Shown piece after piece: positions 53,688 through 62,176 of a stretch of DNA of 64,000 bases. Under the pieces are notes generated by a model. It worked only from the letters and a program-made list of their open reading frames with translations. It made no database searches and was not told the DNA's origin. Origin of the DNA: Hyphococcus sp. (GTDB lineage: Bacteria > Pseudomonadota > Alphaproteobacteria > Caulobacterales > Parvularculaceae). The first letter of the stretch is position 1, and every line of letters starts with the position of its first letter. The position numbers and the translations under genes are program-made. The stretch lies in the NCBI GenBank assembly GCA_021776335.1, contig JAJFGB010000008.1:1-64000 (forward strand), read 5' to 3'.

Positions 53688-54344
53688 ATGTTCATTGGCC
53701 ATTACGGACCTGCGGCGGGCGTTGCCGGAAAACGCGTCAAGCTGTGGCATGGCTTTGTCGCGGTGCAATTCCTCGATATTTTATGGGCGCCTTTTGTGCT
53801 TCTCGGGATCGAAAAAGTCCGCATCGTCGAGAACTTCACCGCATCCAATCATTTTGATCTCTATCATATGCCGTATACGCATAGTCTCGTGATGGCGGTG
53901 TTTTGGAGCCTTGTGGCCGGCTTCTTCTATCAGGCGCTTCGAAAATCGGCGGGGCTGACCGGTGCGACGATCATTGCGGGTCTGGTATTTTCTCATTGGA
54001 TTTTCGATTTCATTACCCACAAGCCGGATCTTGAACTTTGGTTCGGCGGCCCAAAGGTTGGCCTTGGCCTTTGGGACAATCGGACTGTTGCGGTGGGGTC
54101 AGAGTTTTTGCTGCTGATTGCCGGGCTGGGGGCTTACCTCATGGGTACGGTCGCCAAAGGCGTATCCGGCCGGATCGCCCCCGCAGTTCTGTTTATCTTG
54201 CTGGCCGCGGCGCAAATCTACGGCAATTTCGGTCCGCCGCCGCCAGACGCCGCCATGGCGGCGCAATCGGCCATCATTGCTTACGCTCTATTTGCAGCAC
54301 TGGCGGGCTGGGTTGATGCGACACGTTCAATAAAGAACACGTGA
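53688..54344 (+). CDS. Multi-pass membrane protein, metal-dependent hydrolase-like (YdjM/DUF457 type)
   Basis: 218 residues with about six helices. 'HYGPAAGVAG' at the start, 'PYTHSLVMAVFW' and 'FSHWIFDFITHKPDL' carry conserved His and Asp residues in membrane-border positions, as in the LexA-regulated YdjM family of predicted membrane-bound metal-dependent hydrolases. The C-terminus is hydrophobic. An excellent RBS (AAGGAGG) precedes the ATG. No operon partner; the thioesterase gene follows by 35-100 bases depending on its start. Confidence 0.65.
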   Translation: MFIGHYGPAAGVAGKRVKLWHGFVAVQFLDILWAPFVLLGIEKVRIVENFTASNHFDLYHMPYTHSLVMAVFWSLVAGFFYQALRKSAGLTGATIIAGLVFSHWIFDFITHKPDLELWFGGPKVGLGLWDNRTVAVGSEFLLLIAGLGAYLMGTVAKGVSGRIAPAVLFILLAAAQIYGNFGPPPPDAAMAAQSAIIAYALFAALAGWVDATRSIKNT

Positions 54345-54441
54345 CGCCTTACAGCTGCATCAGCAAAGCTGCTGCACATTGCCCTTGCAATCGAAATCAA
54401 GCATGCCGATTTTTGCCGGCGCAGCAGCAAAGACATCACCC

Positions 54442-55233
54442 ATGCCCAATTCATTTTCTGACCTGATCGGCGGCGCGCAGTTTACCGAAGAGAGATTGTC
54501 GCTTGTCATCACCGAAGACTGGATGCAGGGACGCACGACTTATGGCGGGCTTACGGCCGCGCTGTGCCTTGAAACCGCTTCTCGCACGTTTCCTGATCTG
54601 CCACCGCTGCGCTCTGCGATGGTGTCGTTTATCGGTCCGGCAGGCGGCGCTGTTAAAGGGCAGGCCAAAATCCTGCGCCAGGGGAAATCCGTTACTTTTG
54701 TCGAGGCGGATCTGATTGCAGAAAAGGGACTTGCGACGCGGGCAATATTTGCTTTTGGCGGTGACCGTCAATCACGCTTCAACAAAACATTTACACCGTC
54801 GCCACCGACAATTCCGAACCCTGAGGATTGTGAAATCTATATTCCGGATGGTTTCGGACCGGTCTTTCTGCAACATTTCGATCGGCTCCTCGCAAAGGGC
54901 GGCCGCCCGATGTCGGGCTCATCGGAGCATGATCATTTTATATGGGCGCGTCATCGGGACAAAGGCGCGACCGGCGTCGCGTCTTTTCTGGCGCTTGCCG
55001 ACATGCCGCCGCCGGCGGTGATGCCAATGTTCAGCGAGCCCGCGCCAATCAGCTCCATGACCTGGCAGGTGAATTTTCTCAGCGACAGCCCGGAGACGCG
55101 CGAAGGCTGGTACCTCCTCCAGTCACGCGCTGAATACGCAACTGGGGGATATTCAAGTCAGGATATGCTGGTCTGGAATCGCAGCGGTGATCTTGTGCTC
55201 ACTGGACGTCAGAGTGTCGCGATCTTTACTTGA
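54442..55233 (+). CDS. Acyl-CoA thioesterase-like, double hotdog
   Basis: 263 residues from the ATG that begins MPNSFSDLIGG; longer starts (to 54379, TTG) lack a better ribosome site. The fold is two hotdog halves: 'VITEDWMQGRTTYGGLTAALCLETA' in parts (first helix), 'SVTFVEADLIAEKGLATRAIFAFG', then 'TWQVNFLSDSPETREGWYLLQSRAEYATGGYSSQDMLVW' in parts of the second half. The family comprises TesB-like and related acyl-CoA thioesterases that release free fatty acids. Convergent with the bufferin operon, overlapping the DoxX gene by 8 bases. Confidence 0.75.
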   Translation: MPNSFSDLIGGAQFTEERLSLVITEDWMQGRTTYGGLTAALCLETASRTFPDLPPLRSAMVSFIGPAGGAVKGQAKILRQGKSVTFVEADLIAEKGLATRAIFAFGGDRQSRFNKTFTPSPPTIPNPEDCEIYIPDGFGPVFLQHFDRLLAKGGRPMSGSSEHDHFIWARHRDKGATGVASFLALADMPPPAVMPMFSEPAPISSMTWQVNFLSDSPETREGWYLLQSRAEYATGGYSSQDMLVWNRSGDLVLTGRQSVAIFT

Positions 55234-55711
55234 TGAATTTCTTTCCAAGCACCGCGTCGAGGGAAAAGGCGCCGGGCCCGCGCGCCAGGACCAATAAAAG
55301 CGGCGCCGTCCAGAGAAGATGTGTCGACCAGTTACCGTTGGGCCTTAAGAGTTCTTCGGGGAACACATAAAACTGGATGAAGGCAGTCATTAGCAAAAGG
55401 CCGAGCGCCCCGGCGCGGCTCATCAATCCGAATACCAACATCAGCGGCAGGAAAAATTCGCCAATCGCTGCAAGATGCGTCATCGTCGGCGCGATGGGCG
55501 CCGGAATGCCGTAGATGTTTTCAAAGAGATAATATTTCTTTTCGGCGACAGCGAAAAAATTCCATTTGACGCCAAGAATTTCACCGCCTTCAAGTTTGCT
55601 CTGCCCTGACCGCCAGAAATCAATGGCGCCGGCAAAGCGCGCAAAAAGTGCAATCACGGCGTAGGGAATCGCTTCGCCCATTCGGGCAAAACTCTGGTAG
55701 AGTTGCGTCAT
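55226..55711 (-). CDS. DoxX-family membrane protein of bufferin operon (BufD-like)
   Basis: 161 residues from an ATG that overlaps the stop of the DUF2063 gene by four bases (ATGA). Four hydrophobic helices: 'IPYAVIALFARFAGAIDFWRSGQ', 'MTHLAAIGEFFLPLMLVFGLMSRAGALGLLLM' in pieces, and 'WSTHLLWTAPLLLVLARGPGAFSLD', with the Gly and Glu of DoxX. Members of this family commonly end bufferin operons and are presumed to serve electron transfer or export. Downstream gene is convergent. Confidence 0.85.
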   Translation of the reverse strand: MTQLYQSFARMGEAIPYAVIALFARFAGAIDFWRSGQSKLEGGEILGVKWNFFAVAEKKYYLFENIYGIPAPIAPTMTHLAAIGEFFLPLMLVFGLMSRAGALGLLLMTAFIQFYVFPEELLRPNGNWSTHLLWTAPLLLVLARGPGAFSLDAVLGKKFIK

Positions 55712-56499
55712 CGCAATGGCCCCTTGTTTTGTCCGGCGGTAACGCCGGTGATGATGTTCCACTGGAACAATTGTTCGAAAAAATCTTGTGGGTTGAATTG
55801 TGGATCGGCGTTTGAACCGGCCGTTAATGCCTCGGCAATAGCGGCGCCCTGATGGAGAGCGGCGATAGCGGCATATGGCCCAGGGGCCAGTGTCTGCACC
55901 GTGACTTCCCGAGAGGGGCGGGCGACAAGCACATTTTCATCGCCCGATACGCTGAGTTTTTCTTGCTCAGAATTTGACTGGTGATGACGCCAGATCGACG
56001 CGACGGGCCATGGCGATGAGAGAAGGCGCAAGGAGGGGTGAAGCGTTGTCGTCAGCGTTTCGAAATCATCGCCAGCGGCGGCGATCACTTCTGTAGCGGC
56101 CATGGGCGCAGCGTCGCTGGCGTGATAAGCCTCAAGCCAGGCGATCTCCAATCGCGCGACATCTGCGAGATACGGATAATCGCGCGCCGGTTCGAAATCT
56201 TCCAGAAATACCGGTAATGCACCGCCATAATGCGCAATGAGCGGTGAGCTCGGCGGGTGTTCGTGAAAATATTCATGGGCAAGATAGCTAAAAAACGCCT
56301 CGCCGACCAAATTTTTGACGACGGGAAACTTCTCGCCCAGGGCGCGCGACAGACTGCTGCGGACATTGTTTCGATAGACGGAAAATCCAGCGTCGGTTTG
56401 TTTATCCCCGCCGGTGAAAATTGACGGCGCAGAATTGAGCTCCTTTTGCGACAGGGCTTGCGCAAAAGCGTCAAAGAAATTCTGATCAGAGGCTGACAT
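55708..56499 (-). CDS. bufC: DUF2063 partner protein of MNIO enzyme (BufC-like)
   Basis: 263 residues. The N-terminal 'FDAFAQALS' and 'RNNVRSSLSRALGEKFPVVKNLVGEAFF', then 'LAHEYFHEHPPSSPLIAHYGGALPVFLEDF' in pieces, are the DUF2063 signature. Such proteins bind the precursor leader and deliver it to the DUF692 enzyme. Its start overlaps the DUF692 stop by 14 bases. Confidence 0.9.
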   Translation of the reverse strand: MSASDQNFFDAFAQALSQKELNSAPSIFTGGDKQTDAGFSVYRNNVRSSLSRALGEKFPVVKNLVGEAFFSYLAHEYFHEHPPSSPLIAHYGGALPVFLEDFEPARDYPYLADVARLEIAWLEAYHASDAAPMAATEVIAAAGDDFETLTTTLHPSLRLLSSPWPVASIWRHHQSNSEQEKLSVSGDENVLVARPSREVTVQTLAPGPYAAIAALHQGAAIAEALTAGSNADPQFNPQDFFEQLFQWNIITGVTAGQNKGPLR

Positions 56500-57406
56500 G
56501 AGCGGCCTCGCTTTTTTGTGCGGCGTCGTTGATCGCCTCGGTCATCCAGCGCGCAGCTTTTGTCGCTTCAGCACATAATTCTACGAAGGGCGGTACATTG
56601 GTGTCCCATTCAACCAGCGTTGGCCGAGCGCCGGCGTGTGTAACAAAGCGGCGATACAGGGCGCCGACTTCCTCAATCACCGGCGAGCCGTGATCGTCAA
56701 TGCGCAACCGGACGCCGCTTGCGTCATCCACGGCGTGACCGGCGAGGTGTATTTCCGCGACATGCGCCGCATCGATCTCATCAAGATAGGTATGCGCGTC
56801 AAAGCCGAGATTTGAGGCGCTGACGAAGATATTGTTGATATCGAGGAGTAAACCGCATCCTGTTTTGTGCGCCAGCGCGTTGAGAAAAGCGGGCTCGCTC
56901 TGGTCTTCCGGCATAACCAGATATTGCGACGGATTTTCGACTAAGATTTGCCGGCCGAGCGCTTCCTGCGTTTCATCCACATGATCGCATATGCGCGCAA
57001 AGGATTCTGCCGTTAGCGGCGGCGCAATGAGGTCGTTATAAAAGACCCCGTCATGGGCGCACCAGGCGAGGTGTTCAGACACAAGCACAGGGTCGAAGCG
57101 GTCGACGACCATGCGCAGGCGTTTTAAGTGATCTTGATCAAGAGGGGCCGCGCCGCCAAGAGACAGGCATACGCCGTGAACGGATAAAGGGAAGTTTTCT
57201 CTAATCGCCGAAAGCCATGCATGGGGCGGGCCGCCGGCGCCCATAAAATTTTCCGCATGGACTTCAAAAAAAGAAACTGGGTGCAAAAAGGCGCCCGCTC
57301 GTTCTCTCGCGTCCCTGGGGGAAAGGACGTCGCGATAATGAGCGGGCTTTAGTCCGACCCCGACGCTTTGCGAAGAAACCGGACATTTATGCTGGCCTGA
57401 CGTCAA
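56486..57406 (-). CDS. bufB: DUF692 multinuclear non-heme iron-dependent oxidase (BufB-like)
   Basis: 306 residues. Metal ligands and surroundings recognisable: 'FFEVHAENFMG', 'SVHGVCLSLGG', 'VSEHLAW', 'ILVENPSQYL', 'LLLDINNIFVSA', 'IHLAGHAV', 'VEWDTN' (His, Asp, Glu). DUF692 (MNIO) enzymes modify Cys residues of ribosomal peptides. The start appears to be TTG, 14 bases after the precursor gene stop. With the DUF2282 precursor upstream and DUF2063 downstream it fits the bufferin set, in which Cys become thiooxazole rings for copper binding. Confidence 0.92.
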   Translation of the reverse strand: MTSGQHKCPVSSQSVGVGLKPAHYRDVLSPRDARERAGAFLHPVSFFEVHAENFMGAGGPPHAWLSAIRENFPLSVHGVCLSLGGAAPLDQDHLKRLRMVVDRFDPVLVSEHLAWCAHDGVFYNDLIAPPLTAESFARICDHVDETQEALGRQILVENPSQYLVMPEDQSEPAFLNALAHKTGCGLLLDINNIFVSASNLGFDAHTYLDEIDAAHVAEIHLAGHAVDDASGVRLRIDDHGSPVIEEVGALYRRFVTHAGARPTLVEWDTNVPPFVELCAEATKAARWMTEAINDAAQKSEAAHVSL

Positions 57407-57420
57407 GCTGTGATATCTGC

Positions 57421-57717
57421 TCAGGCTTCGGGAAGGTCGCGGTCAAGCTCTTCGAGGCTTCCGGCGCGGCCGTCCGGCAGGTCAATGCTATCGCAGGTGC
57501 CAGCTGGAACCAGCGTCCAGGCATTACCCTGGTAATCAACGGTCGATGTACCCTCGCAAGACGTACCTGGACCGGCGGCGCAGTCATTTTCACCGGCAAG
57601 CGATACGCCGAAACATTTATCCATTTTTGCAGCGTTGGCAGGAACCGCTGTTGTCAGCGCGGCGGCGGCTGTAAGTGCGCCGGCGATGGCCGCATTCGTC
57701 CAGATCGATTTTGTCAT
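57421..57717 (-). CDS. bufA: Bufferin precursor, DUF2282 (BufA1-like)
   Basis: 98 residues with an unusual Sec signal (hydrophobic part about 8-29, ending VPANA/AKMD). The mature part has four Cys at about 35, 46, 54 and 74 in the order C-x10-C-x7-C-x19-C ('MDKCFGV', 'ENDCAAG', 'TSCEGT', 'GTCDSID'), the pattern of BufA1-type precursors. It would be exported after modification by the DUF692 enzyme. RBS GGAGTG. First gene of the four-gene operon; the promoter must lie in 57718-57885. Confidence 0.9.
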   Translation of the reverse strand: MTKSIWTNAAIAGALTAAAALTTAVPANAAKMDKCFGVSLAGENDCAAGPGTSCEGTSTVDYQGNAWTLVPAGTCDSIDLPDGRAGSLEELDRDLPEA

Positions 57718-57885
57718 ATAAAGGCACTCCTCGTCATTTGGTTTAGCAGTTTCGTTGCTAGGCTTGATAATGTATTGAAACTAACGAAGCCGACCGAGGC
57801 CGCAATTCAAAGATCATCACGACGAGGTGATGTTACAGCGAATTTACACCGATTGGGGAATCGGCGCGGCTAGCAGATTAGGCCG

Positions 57886-59697
57886 TCAAAGGGTTTCGCG
57901 TTTCATTTCGAGATTGAGCCACTCATCTTCGGCATCGGACAAGCGGGTCTCGAATTCGGTAAGTGAATTGGCAGTCTTGCCGAATTCAACCGCATCACGC
58001 TCAAAAAACGAAGGATCAGCAAGCGCCGTCTTTAGCGCCGCAATGTCTTTTTGAAGCTTTTCGATTTCTCCCGGGAGGTTTTCGAGAGCGTATTTTTCTT
58101 TGTAAGAAAGCTTTTGTTTTGCAGGCGCCTTTTTTTGAAAGGGCGGCATCTCTTTTGGCGTGTTCAGTTTCGTTTTTGTCCGGTTTTTTTCAAGTCCCGG
58201 CGCGCTGCCGCGTTGCATGACCATGTCGTCATAACCACCCGCATAGCGCTGCCAGTGGCCGGGTTTTTCAGGATCAGTTGTGATCACGCTGGTTACAATG
58301 TGATCGAGAAAACTACGGTCATGGCTGACCAGCAACAACGTGCCATCATAAGAAGCAAGAAGATCTTCAAGCAGGTCCAGGGTTTCCAGATCGAGATCAT
58401 TGGTCGGTTCGTCCAGGACCAGCAAGTTAGAAGGTTTGGCGAGCGCGGCGGCGAGCGCCAGGCGGCCGCGCTCACCGCCGGAGAGCGCGCTAACGGGCAT
58501 GCGCCATTGCTCCGGCGCAAAAAGAAAATCCTGTAGATAACTGGCAACATGACGTTTGGCGCCATTGATGGTTACCCAGTCGCCACGGCGATCGGCAACC
58601 GCGTCGGCCAGGCGCATATCAGGCGTTAAGCTGGCGCGGCGTTGGTCAAGGGAAATAATTTCGAGATTGGTTCCAAGCGCAATCGACCCTTCATCCGGGG
58701 CAAGCTCACCGATCAGCATATTGATGAGCGTTGTTTTGCCTGCGCCATTGGGGCCGACAAATCCGACACGTTCGCCGCGCGCTATTTTTACTGAGAAATC
58801 ATCGATGATCTTTTCTGCGCCAAAAGATTTGGATATCTGATCTGCCACGACGACGCGTTTGCCCGATGTTTCGCCTTCCGAAACCGAAAATTTCACTTTT
58901 CCTTGCGGTCGTCGCGCCTCGCGCAGGTTTTTGCGCATAGAACTCAGTTCAGCGACACGTCGCATGTTTCGCTTGCGGCGCGCGGTCACGCCATAGCGCA
59001 TCCAATGTTCTTCGGCGACGATTTTTCTTCCGAGTTTGTGCTGGGCGATTTCTTCTTCTTCCAAGAACTTGTCGCGCCAGGCTTCGTAACCGGCAAAACC
59101 TTCATCGAGTGCGTGTGTTTTGCCGCGATCGATCCAAACTGTTTGGGTTGTCACCTTTTCAAGAAAGCGGCGGTCATGACTGATCACGACAAGTGCTGAT
59201 CTTGCCGCAATAAGTTTTGATTCAAGCCATGCGATAATTGGTAGATCGAGATGGTTTGTCGGTTCATCGAGCAGGAGGATATCTGGCGCCGCCACGAGCG
59301 TTTGGGCAAGCGCCGCGCGCCGCAATTCGCCGCCAGACAGCTCGGCAGGCCCGGCGCTTTCACGCAGACCGAGTTCTTCCATCAGTATGAGCGCCGGATG
59401 CTGGTCATCTCCAGGCTGCAGCCCCGCTCGGACATAATCGCCGATCGTTTCATAGCCGGTCGCATCTGGTTCCTGAGCGAGATATTTGACCGTTGCGTCT
59501 GGATGAACAAAGCGCACACACTCATCGGGCTCGACCTGGCCGGCGGCGATTTTCAGCAAAGTCGACTTGCCCGAGCCATTACGGCCGACAAGGGCGATCC
59601 TGGCGCCGGGCGCGACAGCGAGATCGGCGCCTTCAAAAAGAGGCGCGCCGCCAAAAGTGAGCGTGACGCCTGAAAGAGAAAGAAGCAAAGCAGCCAT
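57886..59697 (-). CDS. ABC-F family ATPase (Uup-like)
   Basis: 603 residues. Two nucleotide-binding domains: Walker A 'GRNGSGKST' and signature 'LSGGELRRAALAQ' with 'LLLDEPTNHLD' in the first; 'GPNGAGKTT', 'LSGGERGRLALAA' and 'LVLDEPTNDLD' in the second. The interdomain linker is short and very basic ('RRKRNMRRVAELSSMRKNLREARRPQ'), and the C-terminus is a coiled coil from about 530. No transmembrane part, so a ribosome-associated ABC-F protein, closest to Uup by the coiled coil. It stands just upstream of the bufferin operon, with a 168-base gap. Confidence 0.92.
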   Translation of the reverse strand: MAALLLSLSGVTLTFGGAPLFEGADLAVAPGARIALVGRNGSGKSTLLKIAAGQVEPDECVRFVHPDATVKYLAQEPDATGYETIGDYVRAGLQPGDDQHPALILMEELGLRESAGPAELSGGELRRAALAQTLVAAPDILLLDEPTNHLDLPIIAWLESKLIAARSALVVISHDRRFLEKVTTQTVWIDRGKTHALDEGFAGYEAWRDKFLEEEEIAQHKLGRKIVAEEHWMRYGVTARRKRNMRRVAELSSMRKNLREARRPQGKVKFSVSEGETSGKRVVVADQISKSFGAEKIIDDFSVKIARGERVGFVGPNGAGKTTLINMLIGELAPDEGSIALGTNLEIISLDQRRASLTPDMRLADAVADRRGDWVTINGAKRHVASYLQDFLFAPEQWRMPVSALSGGERGRLALAAALAKPSNLLVLDEPTNDLDLETLDLLEDLLASYDGTLLLVSHDRSFLDHIVTSVITTDPEKPGHWQRYAGGYDDMVMQRGSAPGLEKNRTKTKLNTPKEMPPFQKKAPAKQKLSYKEKYALENLPGEIEKLQKDIAALKTALADPSFFERDAVEFGKTANSLTEFETRLSDAEDEWLNLEMKRETL

Positions 59698-59874
59698 GAG
59701 GCCGACTTACCCCCAATAGTGTATTTCCGGCAACAGAGATTATGCGCTGCGATGCTTTCCCAACAGAGCGTTACATGTCGGGCGATGAATTTGTGGGCGT
59801 TGGCGCACCGCGCTATCTGGGCCTCAAAGCAGCGAACGACAAATGAGGGCAGTTTCGAAACGTCGCGGGCCGCG

Positions 59875-60816
59875 TCAGGAATGCTCGCCGAGAAAGGCGG
59901 CGATATCTTCGTGTGCATGCTTGGCTTCGATGAGCGACCAGTGCATGTGAAAAAGATGAAACATGCCGTCAAAAATGCGCAGGGAAACCGGTACGCCGCG
60001 CCGTCGGGCGTTCTCCGAAAGCCGCGCAGCATCGCCAAGGCAAACTTCGCGCGTACCCGAGTGGATCAGAAAAGGCGGTAAACCTTCAAAATCACCATAG
60101 ATCGGTGATATGCGCGGGTCTTTCAGGTCCATACCGGGTGCATAATATCCAAAGAGTTGACGGATCTCTTTTCCGCCCTGAGATTTTATCAGCGGGTCAA
60201 TGCCATCGACTGTGATATGAGTATCACTGGCGCCGGCCCCGTCGAGTGCAGGCGAAATAAATACAGCGCCAGCCGGCAGGTCCAGATTTTCGCGCCGCCA
60301 ACGCATCAGGTTCGACAGAACGATGGTTGCACCGGCAGAGTCGCCGAACATGAATATGCGTCTGTTTTCATTTTCGGCCAGCAGGGCGCGATAAACCGCA
60401 TCAACCTGATCGAGAGCTGTTGGAAAATACGCTTCCGGCAAGAGCGAGTAATCAACGCCAATGGCCTCAATGCCGCTTAATTCGCATGTGGGCAATATCA
60501 TCGACGCGTTGACGCGCGGCGAGCCCGCCACAAACCCCCCGCCATGCACGTATAATATGATATCATGGTCGGGGCGCGTCGATTTCGTTTCGTAATGTAC
60601 GCATGGGACGCCCGAGATTTCGAGGTCGGAAAGACGATACTCGAAATCGATTTCCTTCAGCGCTTTCAGCCAGGCTTCATGGGCGAAATGTCGGGCAATG
60701 CCCCGGGTGAGTGGATTGCGCCAGGAATCGAGTGTCGGGTAGCTGCGGAGCGCCGACAGGCGTTTTTTTGCATTATCGCTGATCGCTTCTCCCGACCGCT
60801 TTGCGAGTAATGACAT
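59875..60816 (-). CDS. Alpha/beta hydrolase, hormone-sensitive-lipase family esterase
   Basis: 313 residues from the ATG preceded by AAAGGGCG; a longer frame adds 38 residues with no support. 'LYVHGGGFVAGSPRV' (oxyanion HGGG), nucleophile elbow 'FGDSAGATIVLSNLM', and a C-terminal 'FLIHSGTREVCLGDA' Asp/Glu region plus 'GMFHLFHMHW' His make the triad. HSL-type enzymes hydrolyse short acyl esters. Divergent from nothing; it follows the polyamine genes on the same strand. Confidence 0.85.
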   Translation of the reverse strand: MSLLAKRSGEAISDNAKKRLSALRSYPTLDSWRNPLTRGIARHFAHEAWLKALKEIDFEYRLSDLEISGVPCVHYETKSTRPDHDIILYVHGGGFVAGSPRVNASMILPTCELSGIEAIGVDYSLLPEAYFPTALDQVDAVYRALLAENENRRIFMFGDSAGATIVLSNLMRWRRENLDLPAGAVFISPALDGAGASDTHITVDGIDPLIKSQGGKEIRQLFGYYAPGMDLKDPRISPIYGDFEGLPPFLIHSGTREVCLGDAARLSENARRRGVPVSLRIFDGMFHLFHMHWSLIEAKHAHEDIAAFLGEHS

Positions 60817-61029
60817 AAGGCGCCCTTTGAACTGACCATCGGCGTCACGCACTGCGCCAGCTGGAAAATGCAAGATGAGCGGATGTGAAAAACATCTGGT
60901 TAATACGCTATGGTTAATTGATGTAAACAAAGGGGTTCCGGCGCTTTGCCGGTCATCGAATCTGCCCTGGCGCCGGTACTACAATGTATTACCAAAACTG
61001 AAACTTTCCGGGCCGGGCATGAAGCCCGC

Positions 61030-62085
61030 CTAGCTTGCAAACAGCTTCGCCCAGTTGCGCTTCGGACGGTTTTTCCAGGCCCCACGATGATAGGCGTCAG
61101 AGGCAATTAATGGCGCCACGGTAGTGGCTTCGGCAAAGACCATTTGCTCCTGCATCACATCAACTTTGCCCCAGGAGCAAGCTTCTTTCAGGGTCGAGGA
61201 CGAACAGGCGCCGTCCCTGACATCAGCAACAGTGATCTGCACGGCATATTTGTGCATTTCCACATCATCATGACCAAGAATTTCCGCACATACGACGGTG
61301 TCCTGGACGAAATTTTTGGGGACGCCGCCGCCGATCATGAAAAGACCTGAGGCGCCGCCGGTGATTTTGATGTCCGTCACTTCGCGAAAGTCAGCGACGC
61401 TGTCGATCGACAGATATGGTTTGCCTGCCTTGATGCGCTCCACCTGATGCTTAACCAGTCCGAAGCCAGCAGATGAATCTGTAAAAGCCGGGCAAAAAAT
61501 AGGCACGCCTGTTTTATAGGCTTCCTCGATCAAGGATCCTGCCTTTTTTGCGTTACCAGCGGCGAGCCATGCGCCCATCGCGTGGATAAACGCCCGGGAC
61601 GATATCGGTCCATCCGGGAGGCTCTCCGCAATTTCATAAATCGCATTGTCGCAAGCCTGTAGCTCTTCCTCATCGATATAGGTGTCGTAAATCCGGTCGA
61701 TATAAAGATCGCGCAGGATGCGATCATCGGGGATGTCGCGGGCCTGATAGTGTTTAAATCCGAGTGCTTCAAAGAAATCCATGTCGACGATTGAAGCGCC
61801 CGTTGCGACAATGGCGTCTGTCATATTATGGCGCACCATATCGCGCCAAACATGCATGCATCCCCCCGCTGACGTCGATCCTGCAAGGGTCAGGAAAAGC
61901 GTGCAGTTCGGGTCTTCAAGCGCCATATTGAGAATGCGCGCTGCGCGCGCGGCGTCGCGTGACGTAAACGACATTTTCTCCCAGGCATCGATCACCGGTC
62001 GCGCGTCAAATTCTGTTATATCAAAATGCTCAACCGGGCTGGCCAGCAAGTCGGCTTTGCGGGTGTCATTAGAATTTGCTGTCAT
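61030..62085 (-). CDS. Deoxyhypusine synthase family protein
   Basis: 351 residues. 'LTLAGSTSAGGC' and 'DAIVATGASIVDMDFFEALG' form the NAD-binding start; 'IFCPAFTDSSAG' and 'MIGGGVPKNFVQD' are strongly conserved in the family; 'CSWGKV' near 310 aligns with the catalytic-Lys segment (SWGKI) of eukaryotic enzyme. Eukaryotic DHS uses spermidine to modify eIF5A; bacteria lack eIF5A and bacterial homologues are believed to transfer the aminobutyl group to small amines, for instance making homospermidine. The decarboxylase gene upstream supports such a polyamine role. Confidence 0.9.
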   Translation of the reverse strand: MTANSNDTRKADLLASPVEHFDITEFDARPVIDAWEKMSFTSRDAARAARILNMALEDPNCTLFLTLAGSTSAGGCMHVWRDMVRHNMTDAIVATGASIVDMDFFEALGFKHYQARDIPDDRILRDLYIDRIYDTYIDEEELQACDNAIYEIAESLPDGPISSRAFIHAMGAWLAAGNAKKAGSLIEEAYKTGVPIFCPAFTDSSAGFGLVKHQVERIKAGKPYLSIDSVADFREVTDIKITGGASGLFMIGGGVPKNFVQDTVVCAEILGHDDVEMHKYAVQITVADVRDGACSSSTLKEACSWGKVDVMQEQMVFAEATTVAPLIASDAYHRGAWKNRPKRNWAKLFAS

Positions 62086-62176
62086 TTTCGCTGGTCCTTT
62101 TCCATCGCCGCTGCCGTCAAGTTATGCAGGCGCTGAGTTGTTTATTGCGCAGGGGACGGCGCCGGCATGGCCGCGT

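Noticed and set aside
57815-57832. Small inverted repeat upstream of the bufferin precursor
   Set aside because: Only six base pairs (catcac/gtgatg); too weak to call a terminator or operator.
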